A DNA stretch of 64,000 nucleotides, taken from NCBI GenBank assembly GCA_965276785.1, contig OZ255629.1:2852001-2916000 (forward strand), written 5' to 3'. This stretch comes from LMUY01 sp965276785 (lineage in GTDB: Bacteria; Pseudomonadota; Alphaproteobacteria; Acetobacterales; Acetobacteraceae). The first letter of the stretch is position 1; every line of letters begins with the position of its first letter. A program made the position numbers and the translations under genes. Below, in pieces: positions 1 to 7,500 of this stretch. The notes beneath the pieces are model-generated. The model ran no database searches, was not told the DNA's origin, and saw only the letters and a program-made list of their open reading frames with translations.

Positions 1-970
1 AGGCGGCGCGGTCGCCCGTCTCCAGCGCGCGCAAAGCGGCCGCGCGCAGGTCGATGTCGGTGGCGCCCACGCCGGGGCTGCCCTCGGCCAATACGTCCCG
101 CGGGCCGGTCACGGGAAAGGCGGCGACCGGCGTGCCGCAGGCCAGGCTCTCCAGCAGCACCAGGCCGAACGTGTCCGTCACCGAGGGGAACACGAACACA
201 TCCGCCCCGGCGAAAGCCTGCGCCAATGCAGGGCCGTGGCGCATGCCGGCGAACAGCACGCCGGGGAAGCGGCGCTGCAACGCGGCGCGGGCTGGCCCAT
301 CCCCGACCACCACCTTGGACCCTGGCAGGTCGAGCCCGAGAAAGGCGCCGATGTTCTTCTCCACTGCCACCCGGCCGACATAGGCGAACACCGGCCGCGG
401 CAACTCCCACGGCTCGTGCGGTTCCGGCCGGAACAGCCCGAGGTCCACCCCGCGCGACCACGGCTTGATGGTGCGGAAGCCCCGGCCGGCGAGTTCCTGC
501 CGCAGGCTTTCGGTCGCCACCATCAGCCCGGCGCCGGCATTGTGGAAGCGCCGCAGCCAGGCATACGACAGCGCGGTTGGCACCCGGGTGCGGGCGTGCA
601 GGTATTCCGGGAAGCGGGTGTGGAACGCCGTGGTGAATGGCCAGCCGCGCCGCATCGCCAGCGCCCGCGCGGCAATCCCTAACGGACCCTCGGTAGATAT
701 GTGCAGCGCGTCCGGCTGGAATGCGTCAACCATGCGCGTCAGCGCACGGCGGGGCAGCAACGAGAGCCGGATGTCCGGATAGGTCGGGCAGGGCAAGGTG
801 CGGAACCGGTCGGGGCCGATCACCTCCACCACGTGTCCCATGGCGCGCAATTCCTCAGCAACTGTGGAGAGGGTGCGCACCACCCCGTTCACTTGAGGTA
901 TCCAAGCGTCCGAAATAATGAGGATGCGGCCCGGTTCAGCCCGGGGCGGGAGTTGGCCGCTGTCAGGCAG
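1..970 (-). CDS. GT4-family glycosyltransferase (partial, runs off left edge)
   Basis: Translation of the minus strand gives a GT-B glycosyltransferase of the GDP-mannose-dependent alpha-mannosyltransferase type, which adds sugar to a lipid or envelope acceptor. Visible are the N-terminal ILIISDAWIPQVNGVVRTLS motif, FHTRFPEY, the central AYVGRVAVEKN that starts the nucleotide-sugar domain, and the EX7E-like segment VFPSVTDTFGLVLLESLACG. The C-terminus lies outside the window. It follows the phosphoesterase gene directly. There is no ATG, GTG or TTG in frame between the in-frame TGA near 1019 and the conserved N-terminus. The only start-like codon is CTG at 970-968, which overlaps the upstream stop. 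The start is therefore uncertain; the family assignment is firm. Confidence 0.85.
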   Translation of the reverse strand, partial: MPDSGQLPPRAEPGRILIISDAWIPQVNGVVRTLSTVAEELRAMGHVVEVIGPDRFRTLPCPTYPDIRLSLLPRRALTRMVDAFQPDALHISTEGPLGIAARALAMRRGWPFTTAFHTRFPEYLHARTRVPTALSYAWLRRFHNAGAGLMVATESLRQELAGRGFRTIKPWSRGVDLGLFRPEPHEPWELPRPVFAYVGRVAVEKNIGAFLGLDLPGSKVVVGDGPARAALQRRFPGVLFAGMRHGPALAQAFAGADVFVFPSVTDTFGLVLLESLACGTPVAAFPVTGPRDVLAEGSPGVGATDIDLRAAALRALETGDRAA

Positions 971-1793
971 GGACGGCCACCACGCTGCGGCGGGGTGCCG
1001 CGAATGACAGCCGGTTCAGCGCCGCCCAGTCGATCAGCTCCAGCCTGCCATCGTTATGCTCGACCAAGGCGGTACAGCTTTCCACCCAATCGCCGTCGTT
1101 GAGATAAAGCACCCCACCCACCTCGCGCATCTCGGCGTGGTGGATATGGCCGCAGATCACCCCGTCGAAGCCGCGCCGGCGGGCTTCGCCGGCGACGGCG
1201 GCCTCGAAGCGGTCGATCGCCTTCACCGCCTCCTTCACCCGCCGCTTCAGCCACTGCGACAGCGACCAGTAGGGATGGCCGAGGCGGCGACGGATGGCAT
1301 TGAAGTAGCGGTTCAGCACCAGCGCGGTGGTGTAGGCGCGGTCGCCCAGCAGCGCGAGCACCTTGGCGTAGCTCACCACGCTGTCGAACTCGTCGCCATG
1401 CATCACCAGCAGGCGCCGCCCGTCTGCGGTCGTGTGCGCCGCATCCTGCCGCAGCTTCACGCCCGCCACCTCCAAACCGAGCGGCAGCCAGGCGCGAAAC
1501 ATCTCGTCGTGGTTGCCCGGAATGTAGGTGACGTCGGTGCCGGCGCGGGCCTTGCCAAGGATGAGGCGGATTACCTCGTCATGCGTGCCGTCCCAATACC
1601 AGGATTTGCGCAACCGCCAGCCATCGACGATGTCGCCGACCAAGTAGAGGTAGTCGCTGGCCGTTTTGCTGAGGAAATCCGCCAGGAAGTCGCTGCGGCA
1701 GTCCTTGGTGCCGAGATGGGTGTCGGACAGGAAAATCGCCCGATAGCGCTGTGCTGGCGGCGACGGCCGGGCGCTGGGCAAGCTGACGTTCAT
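963..1793 (-). CDS. UDP-2,3-diacylglucosamine diphosphatase-like metallophosphoesterase
   Basis: This 276-residue protein is a calcineurin-like metallophosphoesterase of the LpxH-like group, which removes UMP from UDP-2,3-diacylglucosamine in lipid A synthesis. The metal-binding motifs are in order: SDTHLGTKD, LVGDIVDGW, IPGNHDE, MHGDEFD and ICGHIHHAEM. The sequence resembles the larger alphaproteobacterial homologues (often annotated as LpxH-like or LpxI-independent hydrolases) more than enteric LpxH, so the exact substrate is inferred. The start ATG at 1793 precedes MNVSLPSARPSPPAQRYRAI. It is followed at once by a glycosyltransferase on the same strand, which supports a shared envelope-lipid role. 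Confidence 0.8.
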   Translation of the reverse strand: MNVSLPSARPSPPAQRYRAIFLSDTHLGTKDCRSDFLADFLSKTASDYLYLVGDIVDGWRLRKSWYWDGTHDEVIRLILGKARAGTDVTYIPGNHDEMFRAWLPLGLEVAGVKLRQDAAHTTADGRRLLVMHGDEFDSVVSYAKVLALLGDRAYTTALVLNRYFNAIRRRLGHPYWSLSQWLKRRVKEAVKAIDRFEAAVAGEARRRGFDGVICGHIHHAEMREVGGVLYLNDGDWVESCTALVEHNDGRLELIDWAALNRLSFAAPRRSVVAVPA

Positions 1794-1960
1794 GGATTAT
1801 CCGCACAGTGCAAAGTGAGGCGCAAAGTCAGGACCAAAGCTTTGTCGCCGCAGCACATAGGCGGCGCCTTCGCGTCGCGTCAGTGAAACTTGCATGACTA
1901 CCGATTTCTTCACGCAACGACGGCATGACGTCACCATCCTGACGCGGGACTGTCATTGCG

Positions 1961-2905
1961 TTGACATGCGGGTTTGAGAGCCTGTGCCATGGCTCCCGAC
2001 TCGATAGTTGCCGAACCCGCGCGCTGCGGCCGCGATTGATCGTCATTTTCAATCCGACCGCCGGGCGGCGGCGCGCGCACGCGCTGTGGCGCGTGCTGGA
2101 TGTGTTGTCGGCCGCCGGCATGCGGCTGGAACTGGCGGAGACCCAGCATGCCGGGCACGCGACCGAACTGGCGCGGGAGGCGGCGCAGGCCGGGTCGCCG
2201 CTGGTGGTGGCGGCGGGTGGGGACGGCACCATTGCGGAGGTGGCCAATGGTTTGGCCGGCAGCGGGACGCGGCTGGGCGTGATCCCGCTCGGCACCGCCA
2301 ACGTGCTGGCGCACGAACTCTCACTGCCGTTCGCTCCCCGTGCGGTGGCGGCGGCGCTGGCGTTCGGCCGCACTTGCGTGCTGTGGCCCGGCGTGGCGCA
2401 CGGGCCGGACATGACCCGGCTGTTCGTGCAAATACTCGGGGTGGGGCTGGATGCGCAGGTGGTGCATGGGCTGAACCTGCCGTTGAAGCGGCTGCTCGGC
2501 AAAGGCGCCTACCTGCTCCAAACGGCGGTGGAGATGGGGCGCTACAAATACCCTCGGCTGCGCATCAGGCTGGATGGTGAAGATGTTGAAGCAGCGAGCG
2601 TGATCGTGAGCAAGGGGCGGCTGTATGCAGGCCGCTTCACCCTGGCCCCGGGCGCCGATGCTAAGCAGCCGGGCTTCAGCGTGGCGCTGTTCGACCGGTA
2701 CGGGCCGGCCTCGGCGCTGATGTACGGTGCCGCTCTGCCGCTGAATTTATTGCCGCGCATGCCGGGCTTGCGCATCCGCGCGGCCGCATCGGTGGACATT
2801 CTCGGCAATGGCGGCATTCCGGCGCAAGCCGACGGCGACCCAGCTGGCGCCACCCCGATCACCATCCGGGACGCAGCCGCGCCGATCCACATTATTGTCG
2901 GGTGA
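1961..2905 (+). CDS. Diacylglycerol kinase catalytic-domain protein (DagK/YegS type)
   Basis: The protein carries the DAGK catalytic signature: IVIFNPTAGRRR at the N-terminus, the nucleotide-binding AAGGDGTIAEVANGL, and GVIPLGTANVLAHEL. This family phosphorylates diacylglycerol or related lipids with ATP. The longest frame starts with TTG at 1961 and gives 314 residues. A second TTG at 2036, directly before IVIFNPTAG, is also possible, and neither has a clear ribosome binding site. An out-of-frame ATG at 1988 opens a short plausible N-terminus that stops after 16 codons. The 3' end overlaps the convergent hydrolase gene by 14 bases. The family is clear; the lipid substrate and start codon are not. 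Confidence 0.82.
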   Translation: MTCGFESLCHGSRLDSCRTRALRPRLIVIFNPTAGRRRAHALWRVLDVLSAAGMRLELAETQHAGHATELAREAAQAGSPLVVAAGGDGTIAEVANGLAGSGTRLGVIPLGTANVLAHELSLPFAPRAVAAALAFGRTCVLWPGVAHGPDMTRLFVQILGVGLDAQVVHGLNLPLKRLLGKGAYLLQTAVEMGRYKYPRLRIRLDGEDVEAASVIVSKGRLYAGRFTLAPGADAKQPGFSVALFDRYGPASALMYGAALPLNLLPRMPGLRIRAAASVDILGNGGIPAQADGDPAGATPITIRDAAAPIHIIVG

Positions 2906-3641
2906 GGAAATCCCTGACGATGGCGGCGAACTCGGCGGCATACTCGGTATGCAGCCAATGCCCGGCGTTCTCGATGGTCGCAAAGCGCGCGTTAGGGAAA
3001 AGCCGCGCGATGGTGGCGTGGTGCTCCGGCCGCACGTAAGCGGATTGGCCGCCGGTGATGAACAGGGTGGGGCCGCCATAGCGTCCGGCGCTTCCGCTCC
3101 AGCCCTCGATGGCGGGCAGCGCCGCACCGATCTCGGCCAACCCAACCCGCCAGCCCAGGCCAGGGCGGAAGTTGCTGAGCAAGAACATTCGCACTCCCGC
3201 ATCTGGCACGGCCTCCGCCAAGGCCGTATCCGCTTCGGCGCGGGACATCTCGGGCCGCACCGCCATCATGGCCGGGACATAGCCGCCGAAATGCGAGGAA
3301 TACGCGACCGGTGCGATATCGGCTACCAGCAGGCAGGTGAGAGCTTGGGGTGAGCTGAGGGCCAGTTGCATCGCCGTCTTGCCGCCCATGGAATGGCCGA
3401 GCACCACGGCGGGCACCGCGTCCGCCGCCGCCATGGTTTCCAGCACGTCGGCGGCCAGGGTGGGATAGTCCATGGCCGGGTGGTGCGGGCTCTCGCCATG
3501 GTTGCGCTGGTCCATCGCGAGGACGCGATGGTTCGGCGTCAGAGCGCGGGCGAGCGAGCCCAAATTACGCGCCGAGCCGAACAAGCCATGCAGCAACACG
3601 ACCGGGCTGCCGGCGCCGCTCACATGGGTGCGCAGCCGCAT
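2892..3641 (-). CDS. Alpha/beta hydrolase, YbfF-like esterase
   Basis: The 249-residue alpha/beta hydrolase has the oxyanion-hole motif VVLLHGLFGSARN, the segment MDQRNHGESP, the nucleophile elbow VLGHSMGGKTAM (Ser in GHSMG), and a C-terminal catalytic His in ENAGHWLHTE. The pattern matches YbfF-like carboxylesterases, which act on short acyl esters. The real substrate cannot be read from sequence. It converges with the DagK-like gene, with overlapping 3' ends, and lies 6 bases downstream of the quinone reductase gene, suggesting co-transcription with it. Start ATG at 3641. Confidence 0.8.
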   Translation of the reverse strand: MRLRTHVSGAGSPVVLLHGLFGSARNLGSLARALTPNHRVLAMDQRNHGESPHHPAMDYPTLAADVLETMAAADAVPAVVLGHSMGGKTAMQLALSSPQALTCLLVADIAPVAYSSHFGGYVPAMMAVRPEMSRAEADTALAEAVPDAGVRMFLLSNFRPGLGWRVGLAEIGAALPAIEGWSGSAGRYGGPTLFITGGQSAYVRPEHHATIARLFPNARFATIENAGHWLHTEYAAEFAAIVRDFLTRQ

Positions 3642-3647
3642 GCTCCG

Positions 3648-4643
3648 CTACAGCGTCAGCATGATCTTGCCGACATGCTCGCTGCTCTCCATCAGCCGAT
3701 GCCCGTCGGCCGCTTGGGCGAGGGGGAAACTGGTGTGGATCACCGGTTCGATGCTGCCATCCTCCAGCTTCGGCCACACCTTGGCATAGAGCGTCTGGGC
3801 GATCGCGCCCTTCTGTTCCGCCGTGCGCGGCCGCATGGTGGACCCGGTGATCACGAGCCGCCGGGTCATGACGGTGGTGAGGTCCAATCGCTCTACCGTG
3901 TTGCCGCCAAGGAAGGCGATCAGCACCAACCGGCCATCCATCGCCAGGCAGCGCAGGTTACGCTGGAGGTACGGCGCTCCCACCATGTCCAGCACCACGT
4001 TTACTCCGGCGCCATTGGTGAACTGCTTGATGCTGTCGGCGAAATCGGCCTGCTTGTAGTTGATCGCCGCGTCCGCCCCCAGCCGCACGCAAGCCTCGCA
4101 TTTTTCCGCCGACCCAGCGGTGACGTAGACCCGGGCGCCGAACGCGCGGGCGAGCTGGATGGCGGTGGTGCCGATGCCGCTGGTGCCGCCATGCACGAGG
4201 GCGGATTGGCCCGGCTGCAATTGGCCGAGCTCGAACAGGTTGGCCCAAACGGTGAAGAACGTCTCCGGCAAGGCGGCCGCTTGCACGGCGTCGTAACCGG
4301 CCGGCCAGGGCAGGCATTGGGTGGCGGGAACGATGCAGTACTCGGCATAGCCGCCGCCATTGGCCAATCCGCAGACCCGGTCTCCGACCGCGGCACTCCC
4401 GTCCTCCGCCGCTGCCACCACCTCGCCGGCCACCTCTAGCCCCAGATGCGGGCTGGCGCCGGGCGGGGGCGGATAGAGGCCCTTGCGCTGCTGAATGTCC
4501 GGCCGGTTGATCCCGGCGGCGGCGACCCGAACCAGCACCTCGCCCGGACCGGGCCGCGGCACCGGGCCGCGAGCCAGGCGCAACTGCTCTGGGCCGCCTG
4601 GCTGCGCCACCTCGATGAAGGTCATGCTGTCGGGCACGGTCAT
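3648..4643 (-). CDS. NAD(P)H quinone oxidoreductase, zinc-independent MDR family
   Basis: This 331-residue medium-chain dehydrogenase/reductase is of the quinone oxidoreductase (QOR/PIG3) type, which reduces quinones using NADPH. Motifs: GPGEVLVRVAAAGINRPDI, GLEVAGEV, VCGLANGGGYAEYC and the nucleotide-binding VHGGTSGIGTTAIQLARAFG. It lacks the zinc-binding cysteines of alcohol dehydrogenases. The C-terminus (HTSFPLAQAADGHRLMESSEHVGKI) is typical of the PIG3 subgroup. Start ATG at 4643 gives MTVPDSMTFIEVAQPGGPEQ. It lies downstream of the toxin-antitoxin pair and just upstream of the esterase, with which it may form an operon. Confidence 0.87.
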   Translation of the reverse strand: MTVPDSMTFIEVAQPGGPEQLRLARGPVPRPGPGEVLVRVAAAGINRPDIQQRKGLYPPPPGASPHLGLEVAGEVVAAAEDGSAAVGDRVCGLANGGGYAEYCIVPATQCLPWPAGYDAVQAAALPETFFTVWANLFELGQLQPGQSALVHGGTSGIGTTAIQLARAFGARVYVTAGSAEKCEACVRLGADAAINYKQADFADSIKQFTNGAGVNVVLDMVGAPYLQRNLRCLAMDGRLVLIAFLGGNTVERLDLTTVMTRRLVITGSTMRPRTAEQKGAIAQTLYAKVWPKLEDGSIEPVIHTSFPLAQAADGHRLMESSEHVGKIMLTL

Positions 4644-4683
4644 GCCTGGTCTCCAGTTAGAGGGGATCTCCGATTGGCAGCGG

Positions 4684-5079
4684 TCAGAGCGCCGGCGTGA
4701 GGTCGGTATGGGTGAAGTCGTGGCCCTTGAACAGCAGCGGCAGGTTTTGGTTCTTGGCCAGGGCGTAGGCGGCGCAATCCCCCAGGTTGAGCGACGCCGG
4801 GTGGCGGCCCTTGCCGTAGCGGAGGAACGCCTCCCGCGCGGCGGCAGCCAATTGGCGGTCCTGCGGCACCACCTCTATTGCGGCGCGCGCAATAAATGCG
4901 TCCAACCCGGCCCAGGCCTGCGCTACGCCGGTGCGGCCCGCCAGCACCATGCTCGTTTCGAGGAAGCTCACTGAGGACAGCACGCAGCCATCTGCGGTCG
5001 CAATCACCCGCAGAAAGTCATCCGCTTCAGGCTCCCGCCGCAGCACGGCAATGAGCGCCGAGCTGTCAACGGCGATCAC
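4684..5079 (-). CDS. vapC: VapC-type PIN-domain ribonuclease toxin
   Basis: The 131-residue PIN-domain protein has the acidic metal-binding residues expected of VapC RNases: Asp5 in AVDSSALIAVL, Glu41 in SFLETSMV, Asp101 in LNLGDCAAYALA and Asp121 near the C-terminus (KGHDFTHTDL). VapC toxins cleave tRNA or rRNA and are neutralised by a co-encoded antitoxin. Its ATG overlaps the stop of the upstream XRE gene by four bases (ATGA), so the two are translationally coupled. Length and motifs are complete, so the toxin is probably functional. The usual VapB (AbrB or RHH) partner is replaced here by an XRE-type protein. Confidence 0.85.
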   Translation of the reverse strand: MIAVDSSALIAVLRREPEADDFLRVIATADGCVLSSVSFLETSMVLAGRTGVAQAWAGLDAFIARAAIEVVPQDRQLAAAAREAFLRYGKGRHPASLNLGDCAAYALAKNQNLPLLFKGHDFTHTDLTPAL

Positions 5080-5420
5080 GCCGGGAGGCCGTCCTCATCA
5101 TAGAGGTCTGCCTCGGTCAGCATGTCCTGCCCGCTCAACTGCTCGGCACTACGCAAGCTGATGGTGCATAGATCCTGGTAGAGGCCGCCAGCGTCCGGCT
5201 GAATCCGCCGCCGTACGCCGCCTGGAATGAACTCGGCCCCCGCCTGCTCCAGCGCCCGCTGAACCTCGGCCACAGTGGAAGGGGAGACACGCGCACTGCT
5301 GCCAGGCGCCTCCAAGCGCCGGATGGTCACGATGGAGACTGCAGCCGTCTGCGCTAACTCGCCCTGCTCGATGTGCAGCAGCGCCCGGGCGGCACGAACT
5401 TGATCGGAGGTCATCATCAT
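5076..5420 (-). CDS. XRE-family helix-turn-helix protein, likely antitoxin for the PIN toxin
   Basis: The 114-residue protein has an N-terminal lambda-repressor-like HTH (residues about 4-70: SDQVRAARALLHIEQGELAQ, then VSIVTIRRLE) and a C-terminal tail rich in acidic residues (SGQDMLTEADLYDEDGLPA), typical of an extended toxin-wrapping segment. It ends in an ATGA overlap with the PIN toxin. The N-terminus is ATGATGATG, so three Met codons could start it. The promoter places transcription start on the first of these (see the promoter entry). Antitoxin function is inferred from context. A stand-alone regulator is less likely given the coupling to vapC. Confidence 0.78.
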   Translation of the reverse strand: MMMTSDQVRAARALLHIEQGELAQTAAVSIVTIRRLEAPGSSARVSPSTVAEVQRALEQAGAEFIPGGVRRRIQPDAGGLYQDLCTISLRSAEQLSGQDMLTEADLYDEDGLPA

Positions 5421-5426
5421 GATCGA

Positions 5427-5460
5427 AGTATATCCCGATGATTGGTTTTGTCAAAGACAA
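5427..5460 (-). promoter_or_regulatory. Promoter and operator of the XRE/PIN operon
   Basis: On the minus strand, TTGACA (5454-5449), a 16-base spacer and TATACT (5432-5427) form a near-perfect sigma-70-type promoter. The predicted start point, about 7 bases after the -10 box, is base 5420, the A of the first ATG. A perfect 13-bp palindrome, TTGTC-AAA-GACAA (5448-5460), covers the -35 box. That is a good operator for autorepression by the XRE protein. The site overlaps the 3' end of the upstream SDR gene. Confidence 0.75.
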
Positions 5461-6293
5461 TCCGCCACCAGCCGCTCTGTCTCCGCCCACAGCCGGCGGG
5501 TCAGCTCGCCACTGAGCGCCTGCGGATTGGGCCGCCCCGGCTTGCGGCGCTTGAAATACTGGCCGGTCACGTCCTCCAGCGTCGGCGACAGCGCCACGAA
5601 CAGCGGCGTGTCCGAGCCACGCTCGGGCGGCAGCGCGAACGGCCGCAGCATTCGCCAGCCCCAGCCGATCGGGCCCGGCACCGCACCGATCTGCGTGGCC
5701 ACCAGCCCGGGATGCACCACGTTCACGCTCACCCCCGTCCCGGCCAGCCGGCGGGACCACTCGAACGTGGCCATCATCAGCGCTAGTTTCGACTGGCCAT
5801 AGGCGCGCACAGGGCTGAACGAACGCGCCCCCTCCAGGTCGTCCAAGCGCAGCCGGGCGCGGTCGGAGGCAGTGGAGCCAACATTGACCACCCGCGCCGG
5901 CGCTCCCCGGCGCAGCGCCGGCTCCAGGGCGGCGGTGAGCGCGAAGGGCGCCAAATGGTTTACCGCCAGCGTGCGCTCGTGGCCCTCCGCCGTGAGTTGC
6001 CGACGCGGCGTGATCAACCCCGCATTGTTGACCAGCAGGTGCACAGCCGGGTGCGCGGCCGCAATTGCCTTACCCGCCCGGCGCACCTCGGCCACGAGAG
6101 ACAAGTCCGCCAGCACCAGCTCGGTGGTGGCGTCTGGCGAACGCTCGGCGATGGCGCGCCGGACCGATTCGCCGCGTTGTGCGTTGCGCGCAACGATCAC
6201 GCTATGAAAGCCGGCATGCGCCACCCCATATGCAACGAAACAGCCGAGCCCAGAGGTTGCCCCCGTGATGACGGCGATCTTGTGCTCGGCCAT
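5451..6293 (-). CDS. Short-chain dehydrogenase/reductase
   Basis: The 280-residue SDR has the cofactor-binding TGATSGLG near residue 10, the VNNAGL motif, the catalytic Ser in VNVGSTASD and the YGQSK catalytic Tyr/Lys. The arrangement resembles retinol dehydrogenase/WW-domain oxidoreductase-type SDRs, which oxidise or reduce alcohols or carbonyls with NAD(P). The substrate cannot be read from the sequence. Start ATG at 6293 (MAEHKIAVITGATSGLG). It is divergent from the DenD-like gene. Its last codons overlap the toxin-antitoxin operator. Confidence 0.85.
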   Translation of the reverse strand: MAEHKIAVITGATSGLGCFVAYGVAHAGFHSVIVARNAQRGESVRRAIAERSPDATTELVLADLSLVAEVRRAGKAIAAAHPAVHLLVNNAGLITPRRQLTAEGHERTLAVNHLAPFALTAALEPALRRGAPARVVNVGSTASDRARLRLDDLEGARSFSPVRAYGQSKLALMMATFEWSRRLAGTGVSVNVVHPGLVATQIGAVPGPIGWGWRMLRPFALPPERGSDTPLFVALSPTLEDVTGQYFKRRKPGRPNPQALSGELTRRLWAETERLVADCL

Positions 6294-6373
6294 GCGTCGC
6301 TTGCCTCGATTGGGATGGACGGGTGACGGCCAGGCTGCGCGCGGCGCCGGCCGGCCATCGGAGGGAGGGTGTT

Positions 6374-7384
6374 TTGCAGATCACCATTCTGGGCGCAAAT
6401 GGCTTCATCGGCCGCAAGCTGCTCGCCCGCCTAACCGCCGACCCGCACCTCGGCGGTCAGGCCGTGACCGGGCTGGTTCTGTTCGACGTCGCGATGCCGG
6501 AGCCGCCGCACCTGCCCTTTCCCGTCCGCAGCTACGCGGGCGACATCGTGAGGCTGCCGCCGGAGGCGATCCCGCCCGGCACCAACGTGATCTTCCAGTT
6601 GGCTGCGGTGGTGAGCAGCGCGGCGGAGGCGGATTACGATCTCGGCCTCAGCGTCAATATCGGCGGCGTGCAAGCCGTTATCGCCGCCTGCCGGGAGCTG
6701 CATCGGACGCCGCGCGTGGTGTTCACCAGCAGCGTGGCCGCGTTCAGCGGCGGCCAAAGCTCTGTCTTGGGCGACGACGCCCGCCAAATGCCGGCGAACA
6801 GCTATGGCACGCAGAAGGCGATCGGCGAGTTGCTGCTGGCCGACGCATCCCGCCGGGGCATGCTAGACGCGGTCAGCCTGCGCCTGCCCACCGTAATCAT
6901 ACGTCCCGGGCGGCCCAACCAGGCGGCCAGCAGCTTCGTCTCCGCCATCGTGCGCGAGCCGTTGCTCGGCTTGCCGGCAGACCTGCCGGTGGCCGAGGCG
7001 TTCGCACTCTGGGTGTGCAGCCCGAGCCGGGCGGTGGATTGGCTGCTGCACGCCGCCATCATGGACACGGCGGCGATGGGGCTGGACCGCAGCGTGAACC
7101 CGCCCGGCCTGCGCGTAACCGTACGGGAGATGCTGGTGGCGCTCGATCGGGTGCGCCCCGGAGCCAGCGCCCTGGTGCGCCGCGTGGCCGACCCGGCGGT
7201 TGAGGCGATCGTGGCGGGCTGGCCCGCCGCGTTCCACCCTGAACGCGCGCTGTCGCTGGGGTTCGGCCCGCATGAGACCCTGGGCGCCGTGATGTCCGCG
7301 TTTGTCATGGAAGATTTGGAGGCGACCCGCCGAGAGCGGGGTATGGCTCCGCCACATCATGGCGCCACGTTACCACTTAATTAA
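6374..7384 (+). CDS. denD: NAD-dependent epimerase/dehydratase, D-erythronate dehydrogenase-like
   Basis: This extended SDR has the Rossmann motif ILGANGFIGRKL, the catalytic Ser in VVFTSSVAAFSG and YGTQK (Tyr/Lys). The C-terminal half, including VSLRLPTVIIRPGRPNQAAS and AFALWVCSPSRAVDWLLHAA, is characteristic of D-erythronate dehydrogenase (DenD) and relatives. DenD oxidises D-erythronate to 2-oxo-tetronate. The usual partner genes (otnK, otnC, otnI) are not nearby, so the substrate is uncertain. An upstream frame reaches 6323, but TTG at 6374, with GGAGGG about 5 bases before it, fits the family N-terminus (QITILGANG) better and gives 336 residues. Confidence 0.75.
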   Translation: MQITILGANGFIGRKLLARLTADPHLGGQAVTGLVLFDVAMPEPPHLPFPVRSYAGDIVRLPPEAIPPGTNVIFQLAAVVSSAAEADYDLGLSVNIGGVQAVIAACRELHRTPRVVFTSSVAAFSGGQSSVLGDDARQMPANSYGTQKAIGELLLADASRRGMLDAVSLRLPTVIIRPGRPNQAASSFVSAIVREPLLGLPADLPVAEAFALWVCSPSRAVDWLLHAAIMDTAAMGLDRSVNPPGLRVTVREMLVALDRVRPGASALVRRVADPAVEAIVAGWPAAFHPERALSLGFGPHETLGAVMSAFVMEDLEATRRERGMAPPHHGATLPLN

Positions 7385-7500
7385 GCCGCAAACGGCTAGC
7401 ATTGCATTGAACAACCGCAAGCGCCGCTTCATTAAGGGGGAGGCGCCCCGGTCGACTTGATTGGGCTACGTTCATTGGCAGCAAGGGACCGGCGACACCT

